64,000 nucleotides of DNA from Yersinia massiliensis (GCF_003048255.1 NZ_CP028487.1:4588001-4652000); one strand, 5' to 3'; shown: positions 1 to 13,118, numbered from the stretch's first letter. Notes: generated from the letters alone by a model not told the origin. Numbers and translations are program-made.

Positions 1-13
1 GAGGAGAATCATC

Positions 14-1144
14 ATGCCTGAAGATTTTAGTTCTCATTGGCAGCAATTGGATTGGGACGATATCTCTCTGCGCATCAATGCGAAAACCGCGCGTGACGTC
101 GAACGGGCGTTAAATAGCACCAAGCCCGACCGAGAAGATCTGATGGCGCTGATTTCACCCGCAGCACTGGCCTATCTGGAGCCGATGGCGCAAAAAGCTC
201 AGCAGCTCACCCGCCAACGTTTCGGCAATACTGTCGGGTTTTATGTCCCGCTGTACCTTTCCAATCTCTGTGCGAATGATTGTACTTATTGCGGCTTCTC
301 CATGAGCAATCGCATCAAGCGTAAAACACTGGATGAAGCTGAGATCATCCGTGAATGTGAAGCTATCAAAGCATTGGGTTTCGAACATCTACTGTTGGTC
401 ACCGGTGAGCACCAAGCGAAAGTGGGCATGGACTATTTCCGACGCCACTTACCTGCGATTCGTCGTCGTTTCAGTTCGTTAATGATGGAAGTGCAGCCGC
501 TAGCAGAAGCGGAATATGCAGAATTAAAAACGCTGGGATTGGATGGCGTGATGGTTTATCAGGAAACCTATCACCCAGCCACTTATCAGCAGCATCATTT
601 ACGGGGCCATAAGCAAGATTTCCATTGGCGGTTGGCGACCCCTGACCGCTTAGGTCGGGCAGGAATCGATAAGATAGGATTAGGCGCGTTGATCGGGCTA
701 TCGAACAGTTGGCGAACGGATTGCTATATGCTGGCAGAACATCTGTTTTATCTGCAAAAAACCTATTGGCAGAGCCGCTATTCGATCTCTTTCCCACGGT
801 TACGGCCCTGCGCTGGTGGCATTGAGCCAGCATCACTGATGAGTGAGCCGCAGCTACTGCAACTGATTTGCGCATTTCGTCTGTTTGCACCGGATGTGGA
901 ATTGTCACTCTCGACTCGGGAATCCCCCTTCTTCCGCGACAATGTCATTCCCGTGGCAATCAATAATGTCAGTGCAGGATCGAAGACTCAACCAGGGGGA
1001 TATGCTGACGATCATCCTGAACTGGAACAGTTCGCTCCCCATGATAATCGCTCTCCGCAGCAAGTCGCCCAAGCATTGACGCAAGCAGGGTTACAACCTG
1101 TTTGGAAAGATTGGGATCGTCATTTAGGTCGAGCAATTCAGTAG
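14..1144 (+). CDS. thiH: 2-iminoacetate synthase ThiH
   Basis: ThiH is a radical-SAM tyrosine lyase. It cleaves tyrosine to dehydroglycine (2-iminoacetate) and p-cresol, supplying the glycine-derived part of the thiamin thiazole ring with ThiG. The 376-residue protein carries the radical-SAM cluster motif CxxxCxxC at C86, C90 and C93. The ATG follows a GAGGAG ribosome site at the window edge. Frame 1 from base 1 reads six codons and a TGA at 19-21, which could be the tail of thiG overlapping thiH by 8 bases, but that is too short to call. It is the last gene of the thi operon, and the next gene, rpoC, converges on it. Confidence 0.96.
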   Translation: MPEDFSSHWQQLDWDDISLRINAKTARDVERALNSTKPDREDLMALISPAALAYLEPMAQKAQQLTRQRFGNTVGFYVPLYLSNLCANDCTYCGFSMSNRIKRKTLDEAEIIRECEAIKALGFEHLLLVTGEHQAKVGMDYFRRHLPAIRRRFSSLMMEVQPLAEAEYAELKTLGLDGVMVYQETYHPATYQQHHLRGHKQDFHWRLATPDRLGRAGIDKIGLGALIGLSNSWRTDCYMLAEHLFYLQKTYWQSRYSISFPRLRPCAGGIEPASLMSEPQLLQLICAFRLFAPDVELSLSTRESPFFRDNVIPVAINNVSAGSKTQPGGYADDHPELEQFAPHDNRSPQQVAQALTQAGLQPVWKDWDRHLGRAIQ

Positions 1145-1171
1145 TCGAGACTCAGCCCACTGAAAAACGGT

Positions 1172-1203
1172 AAAAAAAAACCGCTCCCAAAGGAGCGGTT
1201 TTT
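1172..1203. terminator. Bidirectional terminator between thiH and rpoC
   Basis: A 7-bp GC-rich stem (1181-1187 with 1192-1198, loop CAAA) is flanked by a run of A on the left and a run of T on the right. It can therefore end transcription both from thiH (+) and from rpoBC (-). Confidence 0.9.
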
Positions 1204-1225
1204 AGCTTGGTGACAAACAAAGAGA

Positions 1226-4200
1226 TTAGTCTTTGCTGTTACCGAAACCAGCGTTAAGCAATTCAGCCAAGTTAGCTGTTGCTTCATCCGCGCTAACTTG
1301 CGGAACAACAGGCACTTCACCCAGCGCTTTACGGCGCGCACGATCCTGATGATATGCGTAACCGGTACCGGCTGGAATCAGACGGCCCACGATAACGTTC
1401 TCTTTCAGGCCGCGCAGTTCATCACGTTTACCGGCAACTGCCGCTTCAGTAAGAACGCGCGTGGTTTCCTGGAACGACGCTGCAGAGATAAAGGACTCGG
1501 TCGCCAAGGATGCCTTGGTGATACCCAGCAGGTCACGTGTGAACGTAGCCTCAATTTTGCCTTCTGCTGCCAGCTGACGGTTAGCGATTTTAACGCGAGA
1601 CATTTCTGCCTGCTCGCCTTCCAGGAAGTCGGTGCCACCAGCGTCAACGATGGTGCCTTTACGCAACATCTGACGAACGATAACTTCGATGTGTTTATCG
1701 TTAATCTTAACGCCTTGCAGACGGTAAACTTCCTGCACTTCGTTGGTGATGTAACGGGTAACCGCGTGAACACCACGAAGACGCAGAATGTCATGTGGAG
1801 ATTCTGGGCCGTCGGAGACCACGTCACCGCGTTCTACAATTTCACCTTCGAACACGTTGAGCTGACGCCATTTCGGAATCATCTCTTCGTATGCATCGCT
1901 ACCATCCAACGGTGAGATCACCAAACGACGCTTGCCTTTGGTCTCTTTACCGAACGAGATGATCCCGCTGATTTCAGCCAGGATTGCAGGCTCTTTCGGA
2001 CGACGTGCTTCGAACAAGTCAGCAACACGTGGCAGACCACCGGTAATATCCTTGGTACCGCTTGATTCTTGCGGAATACGCGCCAAGGTATCACCTGCGC
2101 CGATCTGAATGCCGTCTTCCAACTGTACAATCGCTTTACCTGGCAGGAAGTATTGAGCAGGCATATCAGTACCTGGGATCAATACGTCGTTGCCTTTGGC
2201 ATCAACAATTTTCAGTGCTGGACGCAGGTCTTTACCGCTACCGGTACGCTCTGCTGAATCCAGAACCACCAGAGAAGACAAACCAGTCAGTTCGTCGGTC
2301 TGGCGAGTAATGGTCTGGCCGTCAACCATGTCCGCAAAGCGAATGAAGCCACTCACTTCGGTCACAACTGGCATGATGTGCGGATCCCAGTTAGCAACGG
2401 TTTCGCCGCCCTGAACTTCTGCACCATCGCCTTTGCCCATTACGGCACCATAAGGCACTTTGTAGCTTTCTTTAGTCCGACCGAATTCGTCGATCAGCTT
2501 CAGCTCAGTATTACGAGAAGTAATAACCAGCTTGCCTGCTGCATTGGTCACGAACTTGACGTTGCTCAGTTTCAGCGTGCCTTTGTTCTTAACCTGAATG
2601 CTGGATTCTGCTGCCGCACGAGATGCCGCACCACCGATGTGGAACGTACGCATCGTAAGCTGTGTACCTGGCTCACCGATGGACTGTGCTGCAATAACAC
2701 CCACTGCTTCACCTTTGTTGATGATGTGACCACGTGCCAGGTCGCGACCATAGCAGTTAGCACACACACCGAAATCGGTTTCACAGCTTACAACTGAACG
2801 AACTTTGACGCTGTCGACGGAGTTATCTTCTAACAGATCACACCATTTTTCATCCAACAGGGTGTTACGCGGAACCAGAATATCAGCCGTACCCGGCTTG
2901 ATAACTTCTTCAGCGGTCACACGACCCAGAACGCGATCGCGCAGTGGCTCTTTAACATCACCACCTTCGATAACTGGTGTCATAACGATACCGTTATGAG
3001 TACCACAGTCATCTTCAGTCACAACCAGATCCTGTGCCACGTCAACCAAACGACGAGTCAGGTAACCGGAGTTCGCAGTCTTCAATGCGGTATCCGCCAA
3101 ACCTTTACGAGCACCGTGCGTTGAGATGAAGTACTGAAGTACGTTCAACCCTTCACGGAAGTTCGCGGTGATTGGCGTTTCAATGATCGAGCCATCTGGT
3201 TTAGCCATCAGGCCACGCATCCCAGCTAGCTGACGAATCTGTGCTGCAGAACCACGCGCACCGGAGTCGGCCATCATAAAGATGCTGTTGAAGGAAACCT
3301 GCTGCTCAACTTCGCCTTTACTGTTGACGACGTCTTCGACAGACAAGTTATCCATCATCGCTTTAGCAACACGTTCGTTAGCCGCAGCCCAGATATCGAT
3401 CACTTTGTTATAACGTTCACCCGCAGTCACCAGACCGGATTGGAACTGTTCCTGAATCTCGGCAACTTCGGTTTCAGCTTCTTCGATGATCCCTGCTTTC
3501 GCATCTGGGATAACCATGTCATCGATACCTACAGAGGCGCCTGAGCGTGCTGCGTAAGCAAAACCGGTGTACATGATCTGGTCAGCAAAGATAACGGTTG
3601 GTTTCAAGCCCAAGATGCGGTAACAGGTGTTCAGCATCTTAGAAATGGCTTTTTTACCCAACGGTTGGTTAACGATAGAGTAAGGCAGGCCTTTCGGGAC
3701 AATCATCCACAAAATGGCACGGCCGATAGTCGTATCGATAATGCTGGTGCGTGTTGTACTTTCGCCTTCGATATTACGGATTTCTTCAGTAATACGGACT
3801 TTTACCCGTGCATGCAAAGATGCTAGGCCAGCGCGGTAAATACGCTCAGCTTCTTTCGGGCCAGTCAGAACCATGCCTTCGCCTTTGGCGTTAACACAGT
3901 CACGGGTCATGTAATACAGACCCAATACAACGTCCTGTGAAGGAACGATGATTGGCTCGCCGTTCGCTGGTGACAGAATGTTGTTGGTAGACATCATTAA
4001 CGCACGCGCTTCTAACTGAGCTTCCAGTGTTAGCGGTACGTGAACAGCCATTTGGTCACCATCGAAGTCGGCGTTATATGCCGCACAAACCAATGGGTGC
4101 AACTGGATTGCCTTACCTTCGATCAGAACCGGTTCAAACGCTTGGATACCCAAACGGTGAAGGGTTGGTGCACGGTTCAGCAGCACTGGGTGTTCACGGA

Positions 4201-5446
4201 TAACTTCATCCAAGATATCCCAAACAACCGCTTCTTCACGTTCAACCATTTTCTTGGCTGCTTTGATGGTAGTCGCAAGACCACGCAGTTCCAGCTTGCC
4301 GTAAATGAACGGTTTGAACAGCTCAAGAGCCATTTTCTTCGGCAGACCGCACTGATGCAGACGCAGGTATGGACCTACGGTAATAACCGAACGGCCTGAG
4401 TAGTCAACACGTTTACCCAGCAAGTTCTGACGGAAACGACCTTGCTTACCTTTGATCATGTCAGCCAGTGACTTCAACGGACGCTTGTTAGAGCCGGTAA
4501 TTGCACGACCGCGACGGCCGTTATCCAGCAATGCATCTACTGCTTCTTGCAGCATACGCTTTTCGTTACGTACGATGATGTCAGGTGCAGCCAAGTCCAG
4601 CAGGCGCTTCAGACGGTTGTTACGGTTGATCACGCGACGATACAAATCGTTCAGATCAGAAGTCGCAAAGCGACCGCCATCCAATGGAACCAATGGACGC
4701 AGATCTGGCGGCAACACAGGCAGCACGGTCAGGATCATCCACTCTGGCTTGTTACCAGATTGGACAAACGCTTCCAGCAGCTTGATACGCTTGGTCAGCT
4801 TCTTACGCTTGGTTTCAGAATTTGTTTCGTTCAATTCTTCGCGCAGGATCTCGCACTCAGCTTCCAGATCCATGTTTTTCAACAAGGCTTGGATAGCTTC
4901 GGCGCCCATTTTCGCGTCGAACTCATCACCAAACTCTTCCAACGCATCCAGATACTGCTCTTCAGTCAGGATCTGGCGACGTTCTAGGTTGGTCATGCCG
5001 CCTTCGATAACCACATAGGATTCGAAGTACAGAACACGTTCGATGTCACGTAATGGCATATCCAGCAGCAAACCGATGCGCGAAGGCAAGGATTTCAGGA
5101 ACCAGATGTGCGCAGTTGGAGAAGCCAGTTCGATGTGACCCATACGCTCACGGCGTACTTTAGTTTGAGTCACTTCAACGCCGCATTTCTCACAGATAAC
5201 ACCGCGGTGTTTCAAACGCTTGTACTTACCGCACAGGCATTCGTAATCTTTTACTGGGCCAAAGATACGGGCGCAGAAAAGGCCGTCACGTTCTGGTTTG
5301 AACGTACGGTAGTTAATGGTTTCCGGCTTTTTCACTTCGCCGAACGACCAAGAACGGATCATGTCTGGCGATGCCAGAGCAATTTTGATCGCATCAAACT
5401 CTTCGGTCTTAGTTTGCGCTTTCAGAAACTTTAATAAGTCTTTCAC
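1226..5446 (-). CDS. rpoC: DNA-directed RNA polymerase subunit beta'
   Basis: Largest subunit of RNA polymerase, holding the active-site magnesium. I set the start at a GTG (5444-5446), which gives 1406 residues beginning [11 protein letters not shown], the family N-terminus; an AGGAG lies about 8 bases upstream. A longer reading back to 5482 would add 12 residues with no counterpart in the family. The first zinc site is C70, C72, C85 and C88. The catalytic NADFDGDQ loop is present near residue 460, and the second zinc cluster (CxxC around residue 895) is intact. Length matches E. coli (1407). It follows rpoB by 135 bases in the rplJL-rpoBC operon. Confidence 0.98.
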   Translation of the reverse strand: MKDLLKFLKAQTKTEEFDAIKIALASPDMIRSWSFGEVKKPETINYRTFKPERDGLFCARIFGPVKDYECLCGKYKRLKHRGVICEKCGVEVTQTKVRRERMGHIELASPTAHIWFLKSLPSRIGLLLDMPLRDIERVLYFESYVVIEGGMTNLERRQILTEEQYLDALEEFGDEFDAKMGAEAIQALLKNMDLEAECEILREELNETNSETKRKKLTKRIKLLEAFVQSGNKPEWMILTVLPVLPPDLRPLVPLDGGRFATSDLNDLYRRVINRNNRLKRLLDLAAPDIIVRNEKRMLQEAVDALLDNGRRGRAITGSNKRPLKSLADMIKGKQGRFRQNLLGKRVDYSGRSVITVGPYLRLHQCGLPKKMALELFKPFIYGKLELRGLATTIKAAKKMVEREEAVVWDILDEVIREHPVLLNRAPTLHRLGIQAFEPVLIEGKAIQLHPLVCAAYNADFDGDQMAVHVPLTLEAQLEARALMMSTNNILSPANGEPIIVPSQDVVLGLYYMTRDCVNAKGEGMVLTGPKEAERIYRAGLASLHARVKVRITEEIRNIEGESTTRTSIIDTTIGRAILWMIVPKGLPYSIVNQPLGKKAISKMLNTCYRILGLKPTVIFADQIMYTGFAYAARSGASVGIDDMVIPDAKAGIIEEAETEVAEIQEQFQSGLVTAGERYNKVIDIWAAANERVAKAMMDNLSVEDVVNSKGEVEQQVSFNSIFMMADSGARGSAAQIRQLAGMRGLMAKPDGSIIETPITANFREGLNVLQYFISTHGARKGLADTALKTANSGYLTRRLVDVAQDLVVTEDDCGTHNGIVMTPVIEGGDVKEPLRDRVLGRVTAEEVIKPGTADILVPRNTLLDEKWCDLLEDNSVDSVKVRSVVSCETDFGVCANCYGRDLARGHIINKGEAVGVIAAQSIGEPGTQLTMRTFHIGGAASRAAAESSIQVKNKGTLKLSNVKFVTNAAGKLVITSRNTELKLIDEFGRTKESYKVPYGAVMGKGDGAEVQGGETVANWDPHIMPVVTEVSGFIRFADMVDGQTITRQTDELTGLSSLVVLDSAERTGSGKDLRPALKIVDAKGNDVLIPGTDMPAQYFLPGKAIVQLEDGIQIGAGDTLARIPQESSGTKDITGGLPRVADLFEARRPKEPAILAEISGIISFGKETKGKRRLVISPLDGSDAYEEMIPKWRQLNVFEGEIVERGDVVSDGPESPHDILRLRGVHAVTRYITNEVQEVYRLQGVKINDKHIEVIVRQMLRKGTIVDAGGTDFLEGEQAEMSRVKIANRQLAAEGKIEATFTRDLLGITKASLATESFISAASFQETTRVLTEAAVAGKRDELRGLKENVIVGRLIPAGTGYAYHQDRARRKALGEVPVVPQVSADEATANLAELLNAGFGNSKD

Positions 5447-5483
5447 GGATTGGCTCCTGTCGGAGTTAGACCTGATAGGCACC

Positions 5484-5513
5484 CAAACCTAAGAATATAA
5501 AAACCTAGGTTTG
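5484..5513 (-). other. Intercistronic hairpin between rpoB and rpoC
   Basis: Within the 135-base rpoB-rpoC spacer an 8-bp perfect stem (5484-5491 with 5506-5513, 14-base AT-rich loop) forms just upstream of the rpoC leader. No T run follows on the minus strand, so it is more likely an RNA-folding or processing element than a terminator. Function is inferred. Confidence 0.45.
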
Positions 5514-5581
5514 AGCGCCCCTGTGACCAGTGCGAACCACCAGCAAACTCCCGGCTATGAGAGCTTGCTGTCTGGAGAAGA

Positions 5582-8500
5582 TTACTCTTCTTCCAGCTCG
5601 ATATTGATGCCCAGCGAGCGGATCTCTTTCAACAATACGTTGAAGGATTCCGGCATGCCTGGTTCCATACGGTGATCGCCATCCACGATGTTTTTGTACA
5701 TCTTGGTACGGCCGTTTACATCGTCGGACTTGACGGTAAGCATTTCCTGCAATGTGTACGCGGCGCCATAAGCTTCCAACGCCCACACTTCCATCTCACC
5801 GAAGCGCTGACCACCGAACTGAGCCTTACCACCCAGCGGCTGCTGAGTAACCAGGCTGTAAGAACCGGTAGAACGCGCATGCATTTTGTCATCAACCAAG
5901 TGGTTCAGTTTCAGCATATACATGTAGCCGACAGTAACCTGGCGCTCGAACTGCTCACCGGTACGGCCGTCAAACAGAGTAATCTGACCAGAAGTTGGCA
6001 GGCCACCCAGCTTTAACAGTTCCTTGATTTCAGTCTCTTTGGCACCATCGAAGACTGGCGTTGCGATTGGCATACCTTTTTTCAGGTTTTCAGCCAGACG
6101 CATAACTTCGTCATCGGTGAAGGTGCTCAGATCAACTTTCTGACAAACGTTGTCACCCAGATCGTAGGCTTTCTGGATAAACTCACGCAGTTTGGCAACT
6201 TCTTCCTGCTTTTTCAGCATGGCGTTGATTTTCTCGCCAATGCCTTTCGCTGCCATCCCTAAGTGGGTTTCCAAAATCTGACCGATGTTCATACGCGATG
6301 GTACGCCCAGCGGGTTCAGAACGATGTCTACCGGCGTACCGTTTTCATCGTAAGGCATATCTTCGATCGGGTTAATCTTGGAGATAACACCTTTGTTACC
6401 GTGACGACCGGCCATTTTGTCACCCGGTTGAATCTGACGTTTAACGGCCAGATACACCTTGACGATCTTCAGCACGCCTGGTGCCAAATCATCACCTTGG
6501 GTGATCTTACGACGCTTGGCATCCATCTTCTTCTCGAATTCGGATTTCATTTCGTCGTACTGCTCTGCCAACTGTTCCAGTTGGTTTTGCTTGTCTTCGT
6601 CGGTCAGGCCCAGTTCCAGCCAGCGATCACGTGGTAACTTGCTCAGCTTGTCAGCTTCAATGCCACCAGAAACCAGCACTGCATGGATACGTGCAAACAG
6701 GCCCGCTTCCAAGATCTGCAATTCTTCAGTCAGGTCTTTCTTAGCCTGCTTCAACTGCATTTCTTCGATTTCTAACGCACGCTTATCTTTTTCTACGCCA
6801 TCGCGAGTAAAGACCTGCACGTCAATAACCGTACCGGAAACACCGTTTGGTACACGCAGAGAAGAGTCTTTAACATCAGACGCTTTCTCACCGAAGATCG
6901 CACGTAACAGCTTCTCTTCTGGGGTCAGCTGAGTTTCACCTTTAGGTGTCACTTTACCGACCAGAATATCGCCGCCAGTCACTTCAGCACCGATATACAC
7001 GATACCGGATTCATCCAATTTGGAGAGCGCAGCTTCACCCACGTTAGGGATGTCAGCAGTGATCTCTTCAGGCCCTAACTTGGTGTCACGAGACACACAT
7101 GCCAATTCCTGAATATGAATGGTTGTGAAGCGATCTTCTTGCACCACGCGCTCGGAGACTAAAATGGAGTCTTCGAAGTTGTAACCGTTCCAAGGCATGA
7201 ACGCTACGCGCATGTTCTGACCCAATGCCAGTTCGCCCAAATCTGTTGATGGGCCATCTGCCAGCACGTCGCCGCGCTCGATTGGCTCACCCAGATTGAC
7301 ACACGGCATCTGGTTGATACAGGTGTTCTGGTTAGAACGGGTGTATTTGGTCAGGTTATAAATATCAATGCCTGCTTCGCCTGGGTACATCTCGTCTTCG
7401 TTAACTTTGATAACGATACGGGATGCATCAACGTACTGAACAGTACCGCCACGCTTGGCTACAGAGGTTACCCCTGAGTCAACAGCTACCGCACGTTCCA
7501 TACCAGTCCCTACTAACGGCTTATCAGCACGTAGAGTTGGAACTGCCTGACGTTGCATGTTCGCACCCATCAAGGCACGGTTGGCGTCATCGTGTTCCAA
7601 GAATGGAATCAGAGAAGCACCAACGGACACCACCTGTTGAGTGGAAACGTCCATGTAGTCAACTTGATCGCGGCTGAACAGGCTTGATTCGCCTTTGCTA
7701 CGACAAGTGACTAAGTCTTCAATGAAGCGGCCATCTTCGTCCAAGTTGGAGTTCGCCTGAGCGATAACGAAGTTGCCTTCTTCAATAGCAGACAGATAGT
7801 TGATTTCATCAGTCACCAGACCGTCACGCACGCGACGATATGGCGTTTCCAGGAAACCATACTCGTTAGTCTGTGCGTATACAGACAAGGAGTTGATCAG
7901 ACCGATGTTTGGACCTTCTGGCGTTTCGATTGGACATACACGACCATAGTGAGTCGGATGAACGTCTCGAACTTCAAAGCCAGCACGTTCACGGGTCAAA
8001 CCGCCCGGGCCCAATGCAGAAATACGACGCTTATGCGTGATTTCAGACAACGGGTTGTTCTGGTCCATAAATTGTGACAATTGGCTAGAACCAAAGAACT
8101 CTTTCACCGCTGCCGAAATTGGCTTGGCGTTGATCATGTCCTGTGGCATCAATGTGTCGAGGTCACCCAGAGACAAACGCTCTTTAACTGCACGCTCAAC
8201 ACGAACCAGACCTACGCGGAACTGGTTTTCAGCCATTTCACCAACAGAACGAATACGACGGTTGCCTAAGTGGTCGATATCATCCACTTCGCCTTTACCG
8301 TTACGGATATCGATAAGCTTTTTCATCACTTCAGTGATGTCTTCTTTGCTCAGGATACCGGAACCTTCGATCTCGTCACGCAGCAGGGAACGGTTGAACT
8401 TCATCCGGCCAACCGCAGACAAGTCATAGCGGTCTTCAGAGAAGAACAAGTTCTCGAACAGATTTTCAGCTGCTTCACGTGTTGGCGGCTCACCAGGACG

Positions 8501-9610
8501 CATCATGCGGTAAATCTCAACCAAAGCGCTAAGACGATCGCTAGTTGGGTCAACACGCAGGGTCTCGGAGATATAAGCACCGTGATCCAAGTCGTTGGTG
8601 AACAATGTTTCGATTTGCTTGTGGCCAGACTGGCTCAGCTTAGCCAACAGATCCAGTGACAGCTCCATGTTGGCTGCACAGATCAGTTCGCCAGTGTTCT
8701 CATCGATATAGTCTTTTGCGACGACTTTACCGGCAATGTATTCAACCGGAACTTCGATGCGATCAATGCCGTCTTTTTCAAGCTGGCGAATATGGCGAGC
8801 AGTAATACGACGCGCTTTCTCGACGTAAATCTTGCCATTCGCTTCAATATCAAAGGATGCCGTTTCACCGCGCAGACGCTCTGGAACCAATTCCATCTGC
8901 AGCTTGTTGTCACGAATTTCAAAGACCACTTTGTCAAAGAACAGATCCAAGATCTGTGGGGTGGTGAAATTCAATGCACGCAGAATGATAGTTGCAGGCA
9001 ATTTACGACGACGGTCGATACGGACAAACAGGTTATCTTTCGGGTCAAACTCGAAATCTAACCATGAACCGCGGTAAGGGATGATACGTGCGTTATACAG
9101 CACTTTACCCGATGAATGGGTTTTACCCTTATCGCTGTCAAAGAATACGCCAGGACTACGGTGCAGCTGAGATACGATAACCCTCTCAGTACCGTTAATG
9201 ACAAAGGTACCGTTATCGGTCATGAGTGGAATTTCACCCATGTAGACTTCTTGTTCTTTGATGTCTTTAACCGTACCTTCCGGAGCTTCGCGCTCATAGA
9301 TAACCAGGCGTAATTTAACGCGCAGCGGTGCGGAATAAGTCACACCACGGATCTGGCACTCTTTGACGTCAAATACAGGCTCACCAAGACGGTAGCTAAC
9401 GTATTGCAGCTCCGAATTGCCGCTGTAGCTCTGGATTGGAAAAACAGAACGGAATGCTGCTTCTAGGCCGTGCTGCCCTTCGGGATCTTGCTCGATGAAC
9501 TTCTGGAACGAGTCAAGTTGAATAGAAAGGAGATAAGGTATGTCCAAGACTTGTGGACGTTTACCAAAATCCTTACGAATACGTTTTTTCTCGGTATAGG
9601 AGTAAACCAT
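5582..9610 (-). CDS. rpoB: DNA-directed RNA polymerase subunit beta
   Basis: Second large subunit of RNA polymerase. It has 1342 residues, the E. coli length, beginning [16 protein letters not shown]. The rifampicin pocket (residues about 507-533) has the common susceptible residues, with D516, H526 and S531 by E. coli numbering, so no classical rpoB resistance mutation is seen there. The conserved C-terminal segment that docks on beta' ends in [11 protein letters not shown]. It lies 342 bases after rplL, and that spacer contains the attenuator and an RNase III-type hairpin. Confidence 0.98.
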   Translation of the reverse strand: MVYSYTEKKRIRKDFGKRPQVLDIPYLLSIQLDSFQKFIEQDPEGQHGLEAAFRSVFPIQSYSGNSELQYVSYRLGEPVFDVKECQIRGVTYSAPLRVKLRLVIYEREAPEGTVKDIKEQEVYMGEIPLMTDNGTFVINGTERVIVSQLHRSPGVFFDSDKGKTHSSGKVLYNARIIPYRGSWLDFEFDPKDNLFVRIDRRRKLPATIILRALNFTTPQILDLFFDKVVFEIRDNKLQMELVPERLRGETASFDIEANGKIYVEKARRITARHIRQLEKDGIDRIEVPVEYIAGKVVAKDYIDENTGELICAANMELSLDLLAKLSQSGHKQIETLFTNDLDHGAYISETLRVDPTSDRLSALVEIYRMMRPGEPPTREAAENLFENLFFSEDRYDLSAVGRMKFNRSLLRDEIEGSGILSKEDITEVMKKLIDIRNGKGEVDDIDHLGNRRIRSVGEMAENQFRVGLVRVERAVKERLSLGDLDTLMPQDMINAKPISAAVKEFFGSSQLSQFMDQNNPLSEITHKRRISALGPGGLTRERAGFEVRDVHPTHYGRVCPIETPEGPNIGLINSLSVYAQTNEYGFLETPYRRVRDGLVTDEINYLSAIEEGNFVIAQANSNLDEDGRFIEDLVTCRSKGESSLFSRDQVDYMDVSTQQVVSVGASLIPFLEHDDANRALMGANMQRQAVPTLRADKPLVGTGMERAVAVDSGVTSVAKRGGTVQYVDASRIVIKVNEDEMYPGEAGIDIYNLTKYTRSNQNTCINQMPCVNLGEPIERGDVLADGPSTDLGELALGQNMRVAFMPWNGYNFEDSILVSERVVQEDRFTTIHIQELACVSRDTKLGPEEITADIPNVGEAALSKLDESGIVYIGAEVTGGDILVGKVTPKGETQLTPEEKLLRAIFGEKASDVKDSSLRVPNGVSGTVIDVQVFTRDGVEKDKRALEIEEMQLKQAKKDLTEELQILEAGLFARIHAVLVSGGIEADKLSKLPRDRWLELGLTDEDKQNQLEQLAEQYDEMKSEFEKKMDAKRRKITQGDDLAPGVLKIVKVYLAVKRQIQPGDKMAGRHGNKGVISKINPIEDMPYDENGTPVDIVLNPLGVPSRMNIGQILETHLGMAAKGIGEKINAMLKKQEEVAKLREFIQKAYDLGDNVCQKVDLSTFTDDEVMRLAENLKKGMPIATPVFDGAKETEIKELLKLGGLPTSGQITLFDGRTGEQFERQVTVGYMYMLKLNHLVDDKMHARSTGSYSLVTQQPLGGKAQFGGQRFGEMEVWALEAYGAAYTLQEMLTVKSDDVNGRTKMYKNIVDGDHRMEPGMPESFNVLLKEIRSLGINIELEEE

Positions 9611-9830
9611 AGGGTTCCTCAGCTCGCTGATCAGTGACCCACTCTGTCCGCCCTAACATTAGGACAGGTCATGCAACACTATTATTTTGAATGAGAAGTC
9701 GAAACACCTCTCGGAATACTCTTTCCTATCACTCTTAAATCATTTCATCGCGATACTTTGACTACCGAGCTACCCGAGTGGGTCGTAGCTGAGAACGCAG
9801 TATATTAAGTCGTCAATAGAAAGGAATATT

Positions 9831-9875
9831 GGGGGTTAGTCAGCCGCTAAACAGTGTGAAATGCGACTAACGCCC
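9831..9875 (-). other. RNase III-type processing hairpin, rplL-rpoB spacer
   Basis: On the minus-strand transcript a 7-bp perfect stem (9835-9841 with 9865-9871) is extended by three G-C pairs beyond a one-base bulge. It lies just after the attenuator, where E. coli has the RNase III cut that separates rplL from rpoB messages. The role is by analogy of position and shape. The rest of the 342-base spacer down to rpoB holds nothing I recognise. Confidence 0.55.
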
Positions 9876-9883
9876 TACAGCGC

Positions 9884-9922
9884 AAAAAGGCTGATGACTA
9901 AAAAGTCACCAGCCATCAGCCT
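9884..9922 (-). terminator. rplL-rpoB attenuator
   Basis: In the transcript a 10-bp stem (9905-9914 with 9889-9898, one G-U pair) is followed by five U. The 5' side also carries a second arm (9914-9922) that pairs perfectly with 9888-9896, so two overlapping folds compete for the same 3' arm. It corresponds to the partial terminator known in E. coli that lowers rpoBC expression relative to the ribosomal protein genes. Confidence 0.8.
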
Positions 9923-9952
9923 ATAAGTTAGGCTGCAAACTCAAAGCTTAGA

Positions 9953-10321
9953 TTACTTGATCTCAACAGCAGCACCAGCTGCTTCGAGTTCTTTCTTCAG
10001 GCTTTCAGCTTCATCTTTGTTCACGCCTTCTTTCAGAACTGCAGGTGCAGATTCAACCAGGTCTTTAGCTTCTTTCAAGCCCAGGCCAGTTGCGCCGCGA
10101 ACAGCTTTGATTACTGCAACTTTGTTGTCGCCGAATGAAGCCAGAACAACGTTGAACTCAGTTTGTTCTTCTACAGCTTCAGCAGCAGCAGCAGGACCTG
10201 CAGCAACAGCAGCAGCTGAAACGCCGAATTTCTCTTCCATAGCAGAGATCAGTTCAACGATTTCCATTACAGACAGAGCTGCAACGCCTTCCAGAATTTG
10301 GTCTTTAGTGATAGTTGACAT
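9953..10321 (-). CDS. rplL: 50S ribosomal protein L7/L12
   Basis: Stalk protein of the large ribosomal subunit that recruits translation factors, present as dimers on L10. 122 residues: an N-terminal dimerisation helix region, an alanine-rich hinge (about residues 36-52) and the C-terminal factor-binding domain with the [12 protein letters not shown] helix. It is 68 bases downstream of rplJ and is translated with it under L10-leader control. Confidence 0.98.
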   Translation of the reverse strand: MSTITKDQILEGVAALSVMEIVELISAMEEKFGVSAAAVAAGPAAAAEAVEEQTEFNVVLASFGDNKVAVIKAVRGATGLGLKEAKDLVESAPAVLKEGVNKDEAESLKKELEAAGAAVEIK

Positions 10322-10389
10322 AACAAGTGTTCCTAAAATACAGAAATAGTTAATACGTTAAAAAGCAATGACTAAAAAAGTGAGGGCAA

Positions 10390-10893
10390 TTATGCCGCTT
10401 CAGCTTCTTTCTGGTCACGCAGCGCAGCCAGTGTACGAACCAATTTGCCAGCAGCGGCTTCTTTCATGGTTCCCATCAGACGTGCGATTGCTTCTTCGTA
10501 GGTCGGCAGAGTTGCCAGGCGGTCGATTTGAGCCGCAGGGATTAACTCGCCTTCAAAGGCTGCTGCTTTAACCTCAAATTTTGCATTATCTTTAGCAAAT
10601 GCTTTGAACAAACGAGCAGCTGCGCCCGGGTGCTCAGTAGAGAATGCAATCAAGGTTGGACCAACAAACGTGTCTTTCAGGCATTCGAATGGAGTGCCTT
10701 CAACAATGCGACGCAGCAAGGTGTTACGAACAACTTGCATGTGAACGCCTGCTTCACGACCTGCTTTACGCAGTTCAGTCATTTTATCAACGGTAACGCC
10801 ACGAGAATCCGCAACAACCGCAGACAGCGCACCTTTGGCTACTTCTTTAACTTCAGCAACAATCGCTTGTTTGCCTTGAAGATTTAGTGCCAT
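10390..10893 (-). CDS. rplJ: 50S ribosomal protein L10
   Basis: Base of the ribosomal stalk; binds 23S rRNA and carries L7/L12 dimers on its C-terminal helix. 167 residues, starting [15 protein letters not shown], with an AGGAGC ribosome site just upstream. The L10(L12)4 complex is the known translational repressor of its own message, and the matching leader RNA is visible at 11053-11140. Confidence 0.98.
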   Translation of the reverse strand: MALNLQGKQAIVAEVKEVAKGALSAVVADSRGVTVDKMTELRKAGREAGVHMQVVRNTLLRRIVEGTPFECLKDTFVGPTLIAFSTEHPGAAARLFKAFAKDNAKFEVKAAAFEGELIPAAQIDRLATLPTYEEAIARLMGTMKEAAAGKLVRTLAALRDQKEAEAA

Positions 10894-10914
10894 TAGTTCT
10901 TGCTCCTGGATTAA

Positions 10915-10933
10915 CCGGGGAGTTATTCCCCGG
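10915..10933 (-). promoter_or_regulatory. Hairpin just upstream of the rplJ ribosome site
   Basis: A 7-bp stem (10915-10921 with 10927-10933) sits directly before the AGGAGC of rplJ in the transcript. In the E. coli L10 leader a comparable fold helps hide the start region; here the link is by position and similarity. Confidence 0.55.
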
Positions 10934-11052
10934 AACTCACGTCACCCAAAGCACCACAAAATGCAGTGAATGGGCGTTGAAACACGGTGAGCAGAATCCA
11001 GCAAAGACTATTCTTTTCAATTCTTTATAAAAAAAACGAAAAAATTTCTTTA

Positions 11053-11140
11053 GGTTCTGTCACCGTCTACGCAGGAAATTAAGTTCTTTGCGGAACACCT
11101 GCGGTCTTGGACGGAGGCTTGGATAAGGCCAAGCTCCAAC
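11053..11140 (-). ncRNA. L10 leader (autoregulatory mRNA element)
   Basis: The rplJ leader reproduces the L10 leader fold. A GGAGCUUGG/CCAAGCCUCC helix comes first, then nested CCGUC/GACGG and CGCAGG/CCUGCG pairings around the L10-binding internal loop. The wording of the CCGUC..GACCGCAGG..CCUGCGUAGACGGUGACAGAACC core is close to the E. coli leader as I recall it. It lies in a 352-base gap between rplA and rplJ. An AT-rich tract follows; the PL10 promoter should also be in this gap, but I could not place it with confidence. Confidence 0.85.
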
Positions 11141-11187
11141 CGAAAAATTCTGTTTTCTGCTGAGAAAAACACCTTCAACAGAAGCAT

Positions 11188-11218
11188 GGGCGTAAGATTC
11201 TAGACAAACCTTACGCCC
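11188..11218 (-). other. Hairpin downstream of rplA
   Basis: A 9-bp perfect stem (11188-11196 with 11210-11218) lies 28 bases after the rplA stop on the minus strand. No T run follows, so it is not a standard intrinsic terminator. It may protect the 3' end of the rplKA message or act as a weak attenuator. Confidence 0.5.
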
Positions 11219-11245
11219 ACGTAAAGCGATAAAAGCAATTAGTGA

Positions 11246-11950
<705 letters not shown>

Positions 11951-11953
11951 TTA

Positions 11954-12382
<429 letters not shown>

Positions 12383-12388
12383 TTACGA

Positions 12389-12428
12389 TTTCCTCGATTT
12401 GGGTGATATCGCCTCGTTTGAGGCTCCC
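12389..12428 (-). promoter_or_regulatory. L1-binding translational operator before rplK
   Basis: The rplK leader transcript holds GCCUC-AAAC-GAGGC (12411-12424) followed by GAUAUCACCC and GAGGA. This mirrors the E. coli site in which L1 mimics its 23S rRNA target and represses both genes. The ribosome site GAGGA (before ATG 12382) is part of the element. Confidence 0.75.
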
Positions 12429-12493
12429 CGTGTTTTGTCTCGCTATTATTTACTATGAAATAAGTTGCCACGGATGACAAAAGCAAGACATCT

Positions 12494-12532
12494 AAAAACA
12501 AAAGGCGCGAAATTATATTGTAATTTCGCGCC
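12494..12532 (-). terminator. Terminator after secE-nusG
   Basis: An 11-bp perfect stem (12504-12514 with 12522-12532) is followed on the minus strand by TTTTGTTTTT. It separates secE-nusG from rplKA, so a PL11 promoter must lie between it and rplK. I see only weak candidates there. Confidence 0.9.
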
Positions 12533-12572
12533 TAAGACAAGACTCAAATTTCAACCACTGCTGAAAAATGAA

Positions 12573-13118
12573 TCAGCCTTTTTCTACTTGACTGAAATCA
12601 AGTTCGACCGGTGTTGCACGACCAAAAATGGAAACAGACACTTTTAAGCGGCTCTTTTCATAATCAACTTCTTCAACAACACCGTTAAAGTCAGCAAACG
12701 GACCATCGCTAACACGTACCAGCTCACCTGGTTCAAACAGCGTTTTAGGACGGGGCTTATCACCCACTTGCTGAAGGCGATTCATGATCGCATCAACTTC
12801 TTTATCGCTGATTGGTGCAGGGCGATCGGATGTACCACCGATAAAGCCCATGACACGTGGCACACTACGCACTAGGTGCCAGCTGGCATCGTTCATCACC
12901 ATCTGGACCAGTACATAGCCTGGGAAGAATTTGCGTTCACTTTTGCGGCGTTGACCACCACGAATTTCGACGACTTCTTCCGTTGGAACCATGACTTCGC
13001 CAAACAGCTCTTCCATGTCATGTAACTTGATGTGCTCGCGCAGCGATTGAGCTACACGGCCTTCAAAACCGGAAAACGCCTGAACGACGTACCAACGCTT
13101 TTTTGGTGCTTCAGACAT
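12573..13118 (-). CDS. nusG: Transcription termination/antitermination factor NusG
   Basis: Universal elongation factor that suppresses pausing and links RNA polymerase to Rho or to ribosomal protein S10. 181 residues: N-terminal NGN domain ([13 protein letters not shown]) and a C-terminal KOW domain ([21 protein letters not shown]). It starts one base after the secE stop, so the two are co-translated. A specialised paralogue, rfaH, lies at 35927. Confidence 0.98.
   Translation of the reverse strand: MSEAPKKRWYVVQAFSGFEGRVAQSLREHIKLHDMEELFGEVMVPTEEVVEIRGGQRRKSERKFFPGYVLVQMVMNDASWHLVRSVPRVMGFIGGTSDRPAPISDKEVDAIMNRLQQVGDKPRPKTLFEPGELVRVSDGPFADFNGVVEEVDYEKSRLKVSVSIFGRATPVELDFSQVEKG

Noticed and set aside
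1..21. Tail of thiG in frame 1 with TGA at 19-21
   Set aside because: Plausible by operon logic, but six codons are too few to support a call.
1298..9313. Many open frames on the plus strand opposite rpoC and rpoB
   Set aside because: They lie wholly inside two highly conserved genes, have no family resemblance and no ribosome sites; they are antisense shadows.
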